Source: Roseburia lenta
GTDB taxonomy: Bacteria > Bacillota > Clostridia > Lachnospirales > Lachnospiraceae
Length of the DNA: 64,000 bases
Assembly (NCBI RefSeq): GCF_014287435.1
Contig: NZ_JACOPG010000001.1
Location: 62,001-126,000 of the forward strand
Reading direction: 5' to 3'
Shown: positions 55,254-64,000 of the stretch, in pieces
How positions within the stretch are numbered: position 1 is the first letter of the stretch
Layout of the letters: every line of letters starts with the position of its first letter
Notes under the pieces: model-generated
What the model saw: the letters and a program-made list of their open reading frames with translations, nothing else
The model's database searches: none
What the model was told of the DNA's origin: nothing
Made by a program: the position numbers and the translations under genes

Positions 55254-56924
55254 ATGAAAACAGACATCCAAATAGCACAGGAAGCGACCATGCTTCCGAT
55301 CACCGAAATTGCAGAACAGGTAGGACTTACGCCAGATGACTTGGAAATGTATGGAAAATACAAGGCTAAGTTGTCAGATGAGTGTATGGAGCGCTTGGCA
55401 AAGGAAGAAGATGGCAAACTGGTACTTGTCACTGCAATCAATCCGACACCGGCAGGCGAGGGAAAGACGACGACCAGTGTAGGCCTTGGACAGGCTTTTG
55501 CAAAGTTAGGAAAAAAGGCAGTCCTTGCACTTCGTGAGCCTTCCTTAGGACCTTGCTTTGGTATCAAAGGTGGTGCTGCGGGCGGTGGCTATGCCCAGGT
55601 CGTTCCTATGGAAGATCTCAATCTGCATTTCACCGGAGATTTTCATGCGATTACTTCTGCAAATAACCTGCTGGCAGCCCTTTTAGACAATCATATCCAG
55701 CAGGGAAACGAACTTGGCATTGATCCAAGACAGATCAAATGGAAACGCTGTCTGGACATGAATGACCGAGTGCTCCGTAATATTGTCGTTGGCTTGGGCA
55801 GCAAGATGGACGGTATGGTAAGAGAGGATCATTTTGTCATTACCGTTGCATCTGAGATCATGGCGATCCTTTGTCTGTCAGATGATATGGCAGACTTAAA
55901 GAGAAGACTCGGCCGCATTATCGTGGCTTACAACTTTAAGGGAGAACCGGTTACGGCAGCAGACCTGCAGGCAGTCGGTTCCATGGCAGCCCTGCTAAAG
56001 GATGCTTTGAAGCCAAATATGATCCAGACTTTAGAGCATACACCGGCACTGGTGCATGGTGGTCCGTTTGCCAATATCGCACATGGATGCAACAGTGTGC
56101 GCGCGACAAAGATGGCACTGAAAATGGGAGATATCTGTGTGACAGAGGCAGGTTTTGGTGCTGATCTGGGCGCAGAGAAGTTCTTTGACATCAAGTCCCG
56201 CATGGCAGGTTTACACCCGGATGCCGTTGTTCTGGTAGCAACGATCCGTGCCCTCAAATACAATGGCGGCGTGGCAAAGGATGCCTTGTCAGAGGAAAAT
56301 ATGGATGCTTTGAAAAAGGGCATTGTCAATTTGGAAAAGCATATTGAAAACTTACAGAAATTTGATGTGCCGGTCGTAGTGACCCTCAATTCCTTTATTA
56401 CAGATACCGAGGAGGAGACAGCCTTTGTCCGTGACTTCTGTGAGAAACGCGGCTGTGCCTTCGCTTTATCCGAAGTATGGGAAAAAGGCGGTCAGGGCGG
56501 CGTTGCCTTGGCAGAGACCATTTTGGATGTCCTAGATCATAAGGAAAGTCATTTCGCACCGATCTATCCGTCTGAAATGTCATTAAAGGACAAGATCGCT
56601 ACGATCGCCAAGGAGATCTATGGTGCCGCAGATGTTTCTTATGCACCGGCTGCGGAAAAAGAACTGGCTCATATTACGGAACTAGGGATGGGAGATTTCC
56701 CTGTCTGTATGGCAAAGACCCAGTATTCCCTTTCTGATGATGCAAAGAAACTGGGAAGACCGGAAGGCTTTACCTTGAATGTAAGAGAAGTCTATGCAAG
56801 TGCCGGTGCAGGCTTTGTGGTGGTTGTTACAGGAGCCATCATGACTATGCCGGGCTTGCCAAAGAAGCCGGCAGCATTTGGAATTGATGTTTCAGATGAC
56901 GGTGTGATCACCGGATTATTTTAA
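55254..56924 (+). CDS. fhs: formate-tetrahydrofolate ligase
   Basis: Joins formate to tetrahydrofolate with ATP, feeding one-carbon units into purine synthesis or the acetyl-CoA pathway. The 556-residue protein has the ATP site [10 protein letters not shown] at residues 65-74 and the signature [26 protein letters not shown] precedes the ATG. folD follows after 26 bp, so the two C1 genes are probably co-transcribed and use the folate made by the operon at the left end. Confidence 0.98.
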   Translation: MKTDIQIAQEATMLPITEIAEQVGLTPDDLEMYGKYKAKLSDECMERLAKEEDGKLVLVTAINPTPAGEGKTTTSVGLGQAFAKLGKKAVLALREPSLGPCFGIKGGAAGGGYAQVVPMEDLNLHFTGDFHAITSANNLLAALLDNHIQQGNELGIDPRQIKWKRCLDMNDRVLRNIVVGLGSKMDGMVREDHFVITVASEIMAILCLSDDMADLKRRLGRIIVAYNFKGEPVTAADLQAVGSMAALLKDALKPNMIQTLEHTPALVHGGPFANIAHGCNSVRATKMALKMGDICVTEAGFGADLGAEKFFDIKSRMAGLHPDAVVLVATIRALKYNGGVAKDALSEENMDALKKGIVNLEKHIENLQKFDVPVVVTLNSFITDTEEETAFVRDFCEKRGCAFALSEVWEKGGQGGVALAETILDVLDHKESHFAPIYPSEMSLKDKIATIAKEIYGAADVSYAPAAEKELAHITELGMGDFPVCMAKTQYSLSDDAKKLGRPEGFTLNVREVYASAGAGFVVVVTGAIMTMPGLPKKPAAFGIDVSDDGVITGLF

Positions 56925-56950
56925 AAAAGACTGGAAAGCGAGAAGATACA

Positions 56951-57796
56951 ATGGCAGAAATCATTGATGGAAAGAAGATTTCACAGGAGATCAAGGACGA
57001 GTTAAAGGAAAAAGTAGCCGCTATGCATGCGCAGGGGCAGGAAGTGACCTTAGCAGTGGTTCTGGTAGGACAGGATCCGGCATCCTGCGTTTATGTGCGC
57101 AATAAGAAAAGAGCCTGTGAGTACATCGGCATCCGCTCTTTGTCCTATGAACTGGCAGAGGATACCAGCGAAGAAGAGGTGCTGGCGCTCATTGACAAAT
57201 TAAATGGCGACAAGGATGTAAATGGTATTTTGGTACAACTGCCGCTCCCGAAACATATGGACGAGGACAAGATCACCAGAGCCATTGATCCGCTTAAGGA
57301 TGTCGATGGTTTTCATCCGCAGAATGTCGGTGCACTTTCCATCGGTCTGCCGGGCTTTGTATCCTGCACACCGGCAGGCATTATCCAGTTGTTAAAGCGC
57401 AGTCATATTGACATGGAAGGCAAGCATTGTGTGATCGTAGGACGCAGCAATATCGTTGGAAAACCGATGGCACTTTTGATGCTGCGCGAAAATGCTACGG
57501 TCACTGTGACCCATTCCAAGACCAAAGATCTTGCTTCTGTGACCAGACAGGCAGATATCCTGATCGTTGCGATCGGCAAGAAGCAGTTTATTACGGCAGA
57601 CTATGTCAAAGAGGGAGTCGTTGTCATTGATGTTGGTATGCATCGGGATGAGAACAACCATTTGTGTGGGGATGTGGCATATGATGAGGTAGCATCGCAT
57701 TGTTCCGCCATTACACCGGTTCCGGGGGGTGTTGGACCGATGACGATCGCTATGCTCATGCATAATTGTCTGGAATCCGTTGATCTGCAAAAATAG
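56951..57796 (+). CDS. folD: methylenetetrahydrofolate dehydrogenase/cyclohydrolase
   Basis: Interconverts methenyl-, methylene- and formyl-THF with NADP. The 281-residue protein has the active-site pair in YVRNKKRACEYIG (Tyr48, Lys52), VDGFHPQNVG, and the nucleotide-binding VGRSNIVGKPMA, with PVPGGVGPMTIAML near the C-terminus. It continues the pathway from fhs. The next gene starts 9 bp later. Confidence 0.97.
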   Translation: MAEIIDGKKISQEIKDELKEKVAAMHAQGQEVTLAVVLVGQDPASCVYVRNKKRACEYIGIRSLSYELAEDTSEEEVLALIDKLNGDKDVNGILVQLPLPKHMDEDKITRAIDPLKDVDGFHPQNVGALSIGLPGFVSCTPAGIIQLLKRSHIDMEGKHCVIVGRSNIVGKPMALLMLRENATVTVTHSKTKDLASVTRQADILIVAIGKKQFITADYVKEGVVVIDVGMHRDENNHLCGDVAYDEVASHCSAITPVPGGVGPMTIAMLMHNCLESVDLQK

Positions 57797-57805
57797 GAGA
57801 TTGCT

Positions 57806-58999
57806 ATGAAATGTAGTAAATGTGGAGCCGAGATTGATGCCGGCAGTGTTTTTTGTAAAAAATGTGGGGAACCGGTGCAGATGGTGCCGGACTACAATAT
57901 CTTAGAGGATGATTTTCTGATATCCCTTCTGGAAGAAGAAAAATCAGCCGGAAAAACGGAAGAAAATCAGCCGGAGACAGCTGGACAAAATGTCCAGTCG
58001 GATAAGAAGACTTCCGCCGGTGGCAAGAGTGCTTCTACCGCTAAAAAGGCAGTAGAAGAAAATCCGGAAAAGAAAAAGGGCTTTGCGGGGCTTTGGGCAA
58101 ATAAGAAGGCAAGAGCTGGTTTGATCGGTGGGATCATTGCCCTGTGTCTTGTGCTGGTCTTTTTGACCGTTTATATGACATCTTACGACCATTATGTCGC
58201 CAAGGGCAAGACTTTGGATACAAAAGAGGATTATACAGGTGCTTTGGTCTATTACAATCGTGCCATAGAAAAGAACGATACCAAGACAAAGGCGAAGATA
58301 CTTGCAGCCAATGACTATATCAAGTTGGAAGAATATGATACAGCGGAAAGTTTATTATTAGAGGTGATCGCTCAAGATGATGATAACGTTTCTGCCTACA
58401 AATCGCTGATCGTTCTATATCTGACCACAGGCGATTATGATAAGTTGACCAATTTACAGACACAGGCTTCCAGCCAGAAACTACTGGATCTCTTTAATGA
58501 CAACCTCTTGTCCGCACCGGTCTTTTCCGTAGACGGAGGAAAATATGATGATGATGTCACCATCGAACTTTCCTGCAAGACAGGCAAGATCTATTATACC
58601 TTAGATGGCAGTGATCCGACTGAGGGCGGCATTCTTTATACGGAAGCCTTTACTTTAGAGGAGGGCACGACGACGGTCAAGGCGGTATGTGAAAATGACG
58701 ACAAGACCAGTCAGGTAGTTGAAAAGAATTATAAGATCACCTATGCTGACCCGGATTATCCGGTTGTCACCCCATCCGGCGGCAGTTTCACGACGCCAAC
58801 GACGATCACTGTGGAAGTGCCGGAAGGTGCAAGTGTCTATTATACCTGGGACGGTACGACACCGACACAGGCTTCTGCCAAGTACACAGGACCGATCGAG
58901 ATGATGGAGGGCAACAATATCTTATCTCTGATCCTTGTAGATAAGCATGGCAAGACCAGTGACGTTTTAGAGTGTAATTACAAATATATACCACAATAG
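57806..58999 (+). CDS. zinc-ribbon/TPR membrane protein with chitobiase C-terminal-like repeats
   Basis: A 397-residue protein. Residues 1-25 are a zinc ribbon with four cysteines (CSKCG and CKKCG). A Lys/Ser/Glu linker follows, a single membrane span lies at about 104-124, then TPR-like helices (130-225), and two repeats of about 75 residues each resembling the CHB_HEX_C_1 domain (GKIYYTLDGSDPTEGG and ASVYYTWDGTTPTQ). The ribbon is probably inside and the repeats outside the cell. Binding of cell-wall or other polymers is possible. AGGAGATTGCT precedes the ATG. Its function is not known. Confidence 0.75.
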   Translation: MKCSKCGAEIDAGSVFCKKCGEPVQMVPDYNILEDDFLISLLEEEKSAGKTEENQPETAGQNVQSDKKTSAGGKSASTAKKAVEENPEKKKGFAGLWANKKARAGLIGGIIALCLVLVFLTVYMTSYDHYVAKGKTLDTKEDYTGALVYYNRAIEKNDTKTKAKILAANDYIKLEEYDTAESLLLEVIAQDDDNVSAYKSLIVLYLTTGDYDKLTNLQTQASSQKLLDLFNDNLLSAPVFSVDGGKYDDDVTIELSCKTGKIYYTLDGSDPTEGGILYTEAFTLEEGTTTVKAVCENDDKTSQVVEKNYKITYADPDYPVVTPSGGSFTTPTTITVEVPEGASVYYTWDGTTPTQASAKYTGPIEMMEGNNILSLILVDKHGKTSDVLECNYKYIPQ

Positions 59000-59009
59000 T
59001 AAGAAAGAA

Positions 59010-59049
59010 GCATTAAGACCGCAGGAATTTCCTGTGGCTTTAATGCTTT
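59010..59049 (+). terminator. strong hairpin before rlmH
   Basis: A 16-bp stem (59010-59025 with 59031-59046), GC-rich in its upper part, with one mismatch and a short T run after it. Probably ends the preceding transcript. Confidence 0.65.
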
Positions 59050-59072
59050 GCTTATATGGAGGAAATTAAGGT

Positions 59073-59552
59073 ATGAATATTACCATCTTGTGTGTCGGAC
59101 AGATCAAGGAAAAATATTTTCGTGATGCGATCGCAGAATACCAAAAGCGTCTGAGCCGCTACTGCAAATTGCAGATGATCGAAGTTGCCGATGAAAAGAC
59201 CAAGGAAAATGCATCCGAGGCGGAAAACGATCTGATCCGCAAAAAGGAAGGTGAGCGTCTGCTCAAACACATCAAAGACAGCGATTATTGTATCACCTTA
59301 GAAATCGATGGAAGGATGCTGACATCGGAAGGCTTATCCAAGGAAATCGACCGTCTGGGACTGGCGGGTAAGTCCAGTCTGGTCTTTGTGATCGGTGGTT
59401 CGATCGGTTTGGATACCGCTGTTTTAAAACGCAGTGACTATGCCTTGAGTTTTTCAAAGATGACCTTTCCACATCAGTTGATGCGGGTCATTCTTTTGGA
59501 GCAGATCTACCGGTCTTACCGCATTATGCGTGGCGAGCCATATCACAAGTAA
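59073..59552 (+). CDS. rlmH: 23S rRNA pseudouridine-1915 N3-methyltransferase
   Basis: A 159-residue SPOUT methyltransferase that modifies helix 69 of 23S rRNA. The knot and SAM site are seen in [11 protein letters not shown] and the ending [19 protein letters not shown], followed by [17 protein letters not shown], the family C-terminus. Length is standard. GGAGG precedes the ATG. The sporulation gene yqfC follows 48 bp later, without a visible terminator. Confidence 0.97.
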   Translation: MNITILCVGQIKEKYFRDAIAEYQKRLSRYCKLQMIEVADEKTKENASEAENDLIRKKEGERLLKHIKDSDYCITLEIDGRMLTSEGLSKEIDRLGLAGKSSLVFVIGGSIGLDTAVLKRSDYALSFSKMTFPHQLMRVILLEQIYRSYRIMRGEPYHK

Positions 59553-59566
59553 AAAGACCTTTTGAG

Positions 59567-59595
59567 GCATATGTTTCTGGCATGACTCATATACT
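59567..59595 (+). promoter_or_regulatory. sigma-E-like promoter of yqfC
   Basis: GCATATG (59567-59573), 14-bp spacer, CATATACT (59588-59595). This is close to the Bacillus sigma-E pattern (KMATATT-N14-CATACAAT), and yqfC belongs to the sigma-E regulon in Bacillus. The predicted transcript start falls at the ATG of yqfC. Confidence 0.5.
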
Positions 59596-59600
59596 GCATT

Positions 59601-59891
59601 ATGATGAAAAATGATAAGAGGACGATCGGCAATCTTTTAGAGCGGGAGGAACCGCTGGAAAATCCTTTGATGATCGGTATGATCCAATTGACCCTTCTGG
59701 GAAACCGCAGCGCCTTGATCGAAAATTACAAGGGTCTGATCGAGTATCATGACAAACTGATCATTGTGCAGTCCAAGGAGGAGGAAGTCAGCATTTTGGG
59801 AGATCATCTGCGGATCTGCTATTATACCAGGACCGAGATGCAGATTGCCGGAAACATTGAAAAAATAGAGGTAAAGGAAAAGAATCATTGA
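59601..59891 (+). CDS. yqfC: YabP/YqfC family sporulation protein
   Basis: A 96-residue small protein of the YabP/YqfC family made in the mother cell during sporulation. It has the family core LTLLGNRSALIENYKGLIEY and IVQSKEEEVSILG. No ribosome site is visible before the ATG at 59601, and a sigma-E-like promoter ends only 5 bp upstream, so either the mRNA is leaderless or the start lies slightly downstream. The 3' end overlaps yqfD (TTGA). Confidence 0.85.
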   Translation: MMKNDKRTIGNLLEREEPLENPLMIGMIQLTLLGNRSALIENYKGLIEYHDKLIIVQSKEEEVSILGDHLRICYYTRTEMQIAGNIEKIEVKEKNH

Positions 59892-61123
59892 TCTTATTTC
59901 GTTTTCTTAAAGGCTATGTGTGCGTAGCATTTACAGGAGATGATCTTCCCCGTCTGATCAGAATATGTATTAGCCGGGGGATTTTTTTATGGGATGTAAA
60001 GAGTCAGGATCCTTATCATATGCAGGCTATGCTCTACGGAAACGATGTCTGGAAATTGCATGACATACTGCATAAGACCAAATCTAGGGTGCGGATACAA
60101 AAGAAGATCGGTCTGCCCTTTTCTTTGCACAGATACCGTCACAAGGCTGGCTATGTCCTGGGCATCTTCGCCATGCTTGCCCTTCTTTTTTATGTCTCAG
60201 GTTATATCTGGATGATCCGGGTGTCGGGCAATTCCTTTGTGACGGAGGAAATGCTGGAATCCTATCTGAGCCGGAAAGGACAGGGAATCGGCAGCAAAAA
60301 GAAAGACATGGATTGCGAGATTCTGGAAAAAGAAATCCTTGCAGATTTTCCGGAGGTCATCTGGGTATCGGTTTCCATGGAAGGTTCCTCCTTACAGATC
60401 GCTATGAAAGAAAAGATGGCGGCAGCCGAAGAAGCGCAGACGGAAGAAAAAAGCGGCATGGACCTGCTTGCACCATGCGATGGTAAGGTCACGTCTCTTT
60501 ATGTACGCGATGGAACGGCGGCAGTGGAAAAGGGAAGCGATGTCAAAAAGGGGGATGTCCTGATCTATGGCTGGATCGCCATCACCAACGATGCCGGAGA
60601 CCAGACTTTGGCATATGCTCCCAAAAATGCGGACGGGGATGTTTTGATCGAGGGCGTCTATGCCTTTTCCTTTGCGGAAGAAATGACCTATCAGAAAAGG
60701 ATCGAGATGGGGCAGCGTAGGGAATACCTTGTCTTTGGCACCAATGGTTCTTATTTTAATGTCGTTCCCTATATGTTGGGAAAAACACAGCATACGACCT
60801 TAAGAGAGATCCATCCGATCTCTCTGGGAGGCGTTTGGGATCTTCCAATCTATTGCAACTATTTGACAGAAAAATCCTATAAATTGCAGAAAACGTCACA
60901 TAGTAAAAAAGAAATGCAGGAAATCATGCAAATACATCTTGACGACTTGCAAAAAAACTTTGAGGAAAAAGGTATTCAAATAATGGATAAAAATGTTATT
61001 ATGGAATACAGTAATGATTTGTGCACCATGCACGGAGAATTGCTTTTGCAATCTCCGGCGACCGAAAAGAAACAAACGGACCTGCCGGAAATATCCGATA
61101 TAAAGGAAAGCATTTATGAGTGA
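59888..61123 (+). CDS. yqfD: sporulation protein YqfD
   Basis: A 411-residue sporulation stage IV membrane protein. It opens with ILFRFLKGYVCV and has a single span at about residues 98-118, followed by a POTRA-like region (IRVSGNSFVTEEMLESYL) and a long extracytoplasmic part. Start codon TTG overlaps the yqfC stop, and AAAGGAAAAG lies upstream. The stop overlaps phoH. The pair yqfC-yqfD is conserved in spore formers. Confidence 0.9.
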   Translation: MILFRFLKGYVCVAFTGDDLPRLIRICISRGIFLWDVKSQDPYHMQAMLYGNDVWKLHDILHKTKSRVRIQKKIGLPFSLHRYRHKAGYVLGIFAMLALLFYVSGYIWMIRVSGNSFVTEEMLESYLSRKGQGIGSKKKDMDCEILEKEILADFPEVIWVSVSMEGSSLQIAMKEKMAAAEEAQTEEKSGMDLLAPCDGKVTSLYVRDGTAAVEKGSDVKKGDVLIYGWIAITNDAGDQTLAYAPKNADGDVLIEGVYAFSFAEEMTYQKRIEMGQRREYLVFGTNGSYFNVVPYMLGKTQHTTLREIHPISLGGVWDLPIYCNYLTEKSYKLQKTSHSKKEMQEIMQIHLDDLQKNFEEKGIQIMDKNVIMEYSNDLCTMHGELLLQSPATEKKQTDLPEISDIKESIYE

Positions 61124-62138
61124 AAAAGAATGTATTCTTGATATACCAGTAGAACATCTGGAGAATATCTTTGGGCAGTTTGATGCCAATATTAAACTGA
61201 TCGAACAGACACTTTCGGTTACCTTTATCGCACGCGACGACCGCTTAAAGGTAATCGGAGAGGAAGACAAGATCAAAAGTGCAGCTGATATCATGCAGCG
61301 TCTTTATGCACTTTCAAAAAAGGGAGAGACGATCACCAAGCAGGAAGTCAATTATCTGCTGGGACTGACCGAACAGAAACTGCCGACCAAGGCGGTGGAA
61401 GATCTGGCAGACGACTGTATCTGTCATACGACCTCCGGTAAGCCGATCAAGCCCAAGACGATCGGACAAAAAGCCTATGTGGATGCGATCCGGGATCAGA
61501 TGATCACTTTTGGTATCGGTCCGGCAGGTACCGGTAAGACATATCTTGCCATGGCAATGGCGATCACGGCCTTTCAGCGGGAAGAAGTCAGCCGTATCAT
61601 CCTGACACGACCGGCGATCGAAGCCGGAGAGAAACTTGGCTTTTTGCCGGGGGATATGCAGAGCAAGGTAGATCCTTATCTGCGTCCTTTGTATGATGCC
61701 CTTTATCAGATCATGGGGGCAGAGAGTTTTGCACGCAATATGGAAAAAGGTCTGATTGAGGTGGCACCGCTTGCCTATATGCGAGGCAGGACTCTGGATA
61801 ATGCCTTTATCATCCTAGACGAGGCACAGAATACGACACCGGCGCAGATGAAGATGTTTCTGACCCGTATCGGTTTTGGATCCAAGGCGGTCATTACGGG
61901 AGATGCGACACAAAAGGATCTTCCGGCAAGTGCCAGATCCGGTCTGGATGTGGCTGTGGATGTCCTTAGCAGTGTAGATGAGATCAGTATCTGTAAATTG
62001 AGCGGTGCGGATGTTGTCCGACATCCTCTGGTACAAAAGATCGTACACGCATACGAGGTCTACGAGAAGAAAGAAGATACGAAAAACAAAAAGAAAAAGG
62101 TTGGAAAGACACATGGAAAAGACCGTGGAAGAAAATAA
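61116..62138 (+). CDS. phoH: PhoH family ATPase
   Basis: A 340-residue P-loop ATPase, probably an RNA helicase-like or RNA-handling factor. It has an N-terminal KH-like segment, Walker A GPAGTGKTYLAMA at about residues 136-148, Walker B FIILDEAQNTTPAQMKMF, and GDATQKDLPASARSGL. The C-terminal tail is Lys-rich. It overlaps yqfD by 8 bp. In Bacillus, phoH lies between yqfD and yqfF (pgpH), exactly as here. Confidence 0.95.
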   Translation: MSEKECILDIPVEHLENIFGQFDANIKLIEQTLSVTFIARDDRLKVIGEEDKIKSAADIMQRLYALSKKGETITKQEVNYLLGLTEQKLPTKAVEDLADDCICHTTSGKPIKPKTIGQKAYVDAIRDQMITFGIGPAGTGKTYLAMAMAITAFQREEVSRIILTRPAIEAGEKLGFLPGDMQSKVDPYLRPLYDALYQIMGAESFARNMEKGLIEVAPLAYMRGRTLDNAFIILDEAQNTTPAQMKMFLTRIGFGSKAVITGDATQKDLPASARSGLDVAVDVLSSVDEISICKLSGADVVRHPLVQKIVHAYEVYEKKEDTKNKKKKVGKTHGKDRGRK

Positions 62139-63312
62139 TATTTCCAGCAAAAGACTGACATACTGTCTGGGTATGGGACTTCTTTTCCTGGCGGGGCAGG
62201 TCTTACTTTGCCTAGGACAAGAGATCCTTTTGGATCAACTTTTATGCCTTGTAACTTTAGACATCAGTTTCTTTCTGATCTTTATGCTTGCCCTGATGAA
62301 GCACCGTTTATTAGGAGAACTTCCCCAGAAGCAGTCCGCTTCTTATCAAAAGGTATTTTTATCGGTCTTGCCGGCGTGGGCAGTCCTGCTTGCAGGATCC
62401 TTTTGTCCGCATTTTTTTACACCGGTCTTGCTGATCGGCATACTTTTGTTTCCGGCAATGGATGATGTGCTTGCCTTAGGACTTGGACTTTATATGGTCT
62501 TACTCTTAGGTATCACACAAAGTCTCAGCCTGTATGAGATCGTCTGCTATAGCCTTTTGGTCATCTGTGGTATTTTATTGACCCCTTATTTGCAGGGCAG
62601 GGAAAAGACGTCGTTTTTTGGCATTCATTTGCTTTATTTTGTTCTGGGATTTTTACTGCCGATCGTATTTTATTATCTTTCCCATCACACACTGGGGATC
62701 CGACAGGTCTTGTGGGGATTGGGGGATGGCATAGCCTACGCTTTTGTAGTTCTTGCCCTGGTTCCCTGGCTTCTACAAAAAAATCAGACAGAACTGGAAG
62801 GATCATATCGGCTTTTTTTGGAAGATACCTATCCGCTGGTCATGGATATCCGACGGTTTTCTATGGCAGAATACAATCACGGCAGGCGGGTTTCGCGTTT
62901 AGCGGGGATCTGCGCGGGTGAGATCGGTGCAGATGCACCCTGTGCTATGATGGCAGGATTTTATTACCGACTGGGCAAGATGGAAGGCGAGCCGGAGATT
63001 GACAATGCACTGCGGCTGGCAAACAACCATTGTTTTCCGACTGATGTCATGGCGGTCATGGAGGAATACGGGGGTATTTTGCGCCTGCCACAGACACCGG
63101 AATCGGCGATCGTGCACATGGTAGATGCTCTGGTGACCAAGATCGAACTTTTGGATCAGGATACTATGTCTAGCACATGGAACCAAGATATGGTAATATA
63201 TCAGACGTTGAATGAATTATCGCAAAAGGGGATCTATGACGAGTCGGGGATCAGCATCAATCAGTTTTTGAAGATCCGTGAGAAATTAGTCCGGGAGGAT
63301 TCTTTGTTATGA
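62113..63312 (+). CDS. truncated 7TM-HD protein lacking the HD dyad (PgpH position)
   Basis: A 399-residue membrane protein in the position of yqfF/pgpH. Residues 15-225 contain about seven hydrophobic spans; residues 245-399 match the cytoplasmic HD part of PgpH, with YNHGRRVSRLA, but the catalytic HDIG segment reads FYYRLGKM: the His-Asp pair is missing and the loop is one residue shorter. The large extracellular domain of PgpH (c-di-AMP phosphodiesterase, about 700 residues) is also absent. It probably lacks hydrolase activity and might bind a nucleotide. The ATG at 62113 is the choice with a GGAAAG site; it overlaps phoH by 26 bp. Confidence 0.75.
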   Translation: MEKTVEENNISSKRLTYCLGMGLLFLAGQVLLCLGQEILLDQLLCLVTLDISFFLIFMLALMKHRLLGELPQKQSASYQKVFLSVLPAWAVLLAGSFCPHFFTPVLLIGILLFPAMDDVLALGLGLYMVLLLGITQSLSLYEIVCYSLLVICGILLTPYLQGREKTSFFGIHLLYFVLGFLLPIVFYYLSHHTLGIRQVLWGLGDGIAYAFVVLALVPWLLQKNQTELEGSYRLFLEDTYPLVMDIRRFSMAEYNHGRRVSRLAGICAGEIGADAPCAMMAGFYYRLGKMEGEPEIDNALRLANNHCFPTDVMAVMEEYGGILRLPQTPESAIVHMVDALVTKIELLDQDTMSSTWNQDMVIYQTLNELSQKGIYDESGISINQFLKIREKLVREDSLL

Positions 63313-63812
63313 CATTATTATTAGAAGAAGAGGTGGATATCCCATTTTCCTTTGACTACCGCAAGGTGGCAGAGGATGTCATTGATAAGGCTTTGGAAGT
63401 GGAAGAATTTCCATACGAAGTCGAGGTGAGCCTGGTACTTACCGATGACGCGGCGATCCATGAATTAAACCAGCAATTCCGGGAAATGGACCGGTCTACG
63501 GATGTATTGTCTTTTCCTATGATGGATTATCCGGCACCGGGAGACTTTTCTTTGCTTGATCTGTCGGCAACATCAGAAAATGATGAACTGATCTTAGGAG
63601 ATATTGTGATCTCTGTAGATCATGTTTTGGCGCAGGCAAAAGAATACGGACATTCCCGGAAGAGGGAATATGCTTTTTTGATCGCACACAGTATGCTGCA
63701 TCTGATGGGCTATGATCATATGACCCCGGATGAGGCAACCCTTATGGAAGAAAAACAGTCTTATATCTTAGATTTATTACATATTACGAGGGAGGAAGAA
63801 AAGAATGTCTAA
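63309..63812 (+). CDS. ybeY: endoribonuclease YbeY
   Basis: A 167-residue zinc metalloenzyme for rRNA maturation and ribosome quality control. The zinc-binding motif is AHSMLHLMGYDHMTPDE, with three histidines, and RSTDVLSFPM precedes it. Length is typical. The ATG overlaps the upstream gene by ATGA. It matches the phoH-yqfF-ybeY order of Bacillus. Confidence 0.95.
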   Translation: MTLLLEEEVDIPFSFDYRKVAEDVIDKALEVEEFPYEVEVSLVLTDDAAIHELNQQFREMDRSTDVLSFPMMDYPAPGDFSLLDLSATSENDELILGDIVISVDHVLAQAKEYGHSRKREYAFLIAHSMLHLMGYDHMTPDEATLMEEKQSYILDLLHITREEEKNV

Positions 63813-64000
63813 GAAAGCATTGATCGGCATTATCTGTGCCGTTGTAGTGGCGCTCGCAGGAGGCACTGCTGCATTTGTTGTCACCCATCAGAAAAAAGAT
63901 GATGGGCAGACCAAAGAGGTCGTTGAAAAAGAGGAAGAAGTCAACCATGACGGACAGGTCAAATCTTATCTGACCGGAGAATGGGTAGATCAGTCGATCG
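63805..64000 (+). CDS. DUF3048-type membrane-anchored protein (3' truncated by window edge)
   Basis: The first 65 residues are visible. A hydrophobic segment at residues 5-25 (ALIGIICAVVVALAGGTAAF) suggests a membrane anchor, followed by a charged linker and SYLTGEWVDQSI, which resembles the start of the DUF3048 domain (YerB-like). GAGGGAGG precedes the ATG, which overlaps ybeY by 8 bp. The rest lies outside the window, so the family call is provisional. Confidence 0.6.
   Translation, partial: MSKKALIGIICAVVVALAGGTAAFVVTHQKKDDGQTKEVVEKEEEVNHDGQVKSYLTGEWVDQSI

Noticed and set aside
62005..62112. Longer frame for the 7TM-HD gene within phoH
   Set aside because: The added residues are a frame-shifted reading of the phoH end, rich in Lys and Arg; the ATG at 62113 begins the plausible protein.

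Overview
The window reads as chromosomal DNA of a spore-forming, anaerobic low-to-mid GC Firmicute, most likely a Lachnospiraceae (Clostridia) gut species. Supporting signs are strong AGGAGG-type ribosome sites, a T-box leader on leuS, a CIRCE element on groESL, Rex, the yqfC-yqfD-phoH-HD-ybeY sporulation/housekeeping block, formate-THF ligase with FolD, a GPH-family sugar transporter with clostridial GH78/GH2/GH3 enzymes, and a small Cys/Gly-rich protein of a type common in this family. The genus cannot be fixed from sequence alone. I see no rRNA, tRNA, CRISPR array, prophage or insertion sequence. The only gaps above about 150 bp hold regulatory DNA; no gene-free stretch exceeds 300 bp.

Layout: 1-9.2 kb holds the 3' part of a topoisomerase IV A subunit, then a tight folate operon (folC, folE, an HD hydrolase, folP, a folB-folK fusion), a CPBP protease, mgsA and two less characterised genes. 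9.25-13.7 kb holds groES-groEL under CIRCE control, a DegV protein and purA. 13.8-17.5 kb is a Gld-type ABC transporter operon (ATPase, fused GldF-GldG permease, DUF4340) with a small antisense membrane-protein gene. 17.6-21.6 kb carries a SEC-C protein and, on the minus strand, aroF-tyrA-aroA. 21.7-26.9 kb has an exported InlB-repeat protein, leuS with a compact T-box leader, and an island of four very small genes. 27-39.3 kb is a glycoside-utilisation locus: GH78 rhamnosidase, AraC regulator, GPH transporter, GH2, a circularly permuted GH3 and a second AraC regulator. 39.3-48.3 kb holds icd, an ABC-F protein, then rex, a coiled-coil gene, nnrDE and alr, followed by an orphan mazF and a CBS/HlyC-type membrane protein. 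48.4-59.0 kb holds a YebC family gene, glgA, tepA, uppP, ftsK, fhs, folD and a zinc-ribbon/TPR protein. 59.1 kb to the end is rlmH, yqfC, yqfD, phoH, a degenerate 7TM-HD protein, ybeY and the start of a DUF3048 protein.

The folate genes at the left end make the cofactor that fhs and folD use at 55-58 kb. The glycoside locus has its own transporter and two regulators, and its enzymes lack signal peptides, which suggests import of small glycosides and cytoplasmic cleavage. The right-end block matches the conserved Bacillus yqfC-to-ybeY order, but its PgpH-position gene is short and lacks the HD dyad.

The most interesting leads are a sigma-K-like promoter in front of the Cys-rich small gene, the HD enzyme inside the folate operon as a candidate for a missing dephosphorylation step, the truncated HD-less PgpH relative, the compact T-box, and a consensus sigma-A promoter overlapped by a Rex-like operator. 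I did not find a clearly new multi-gene defence or mobile system.
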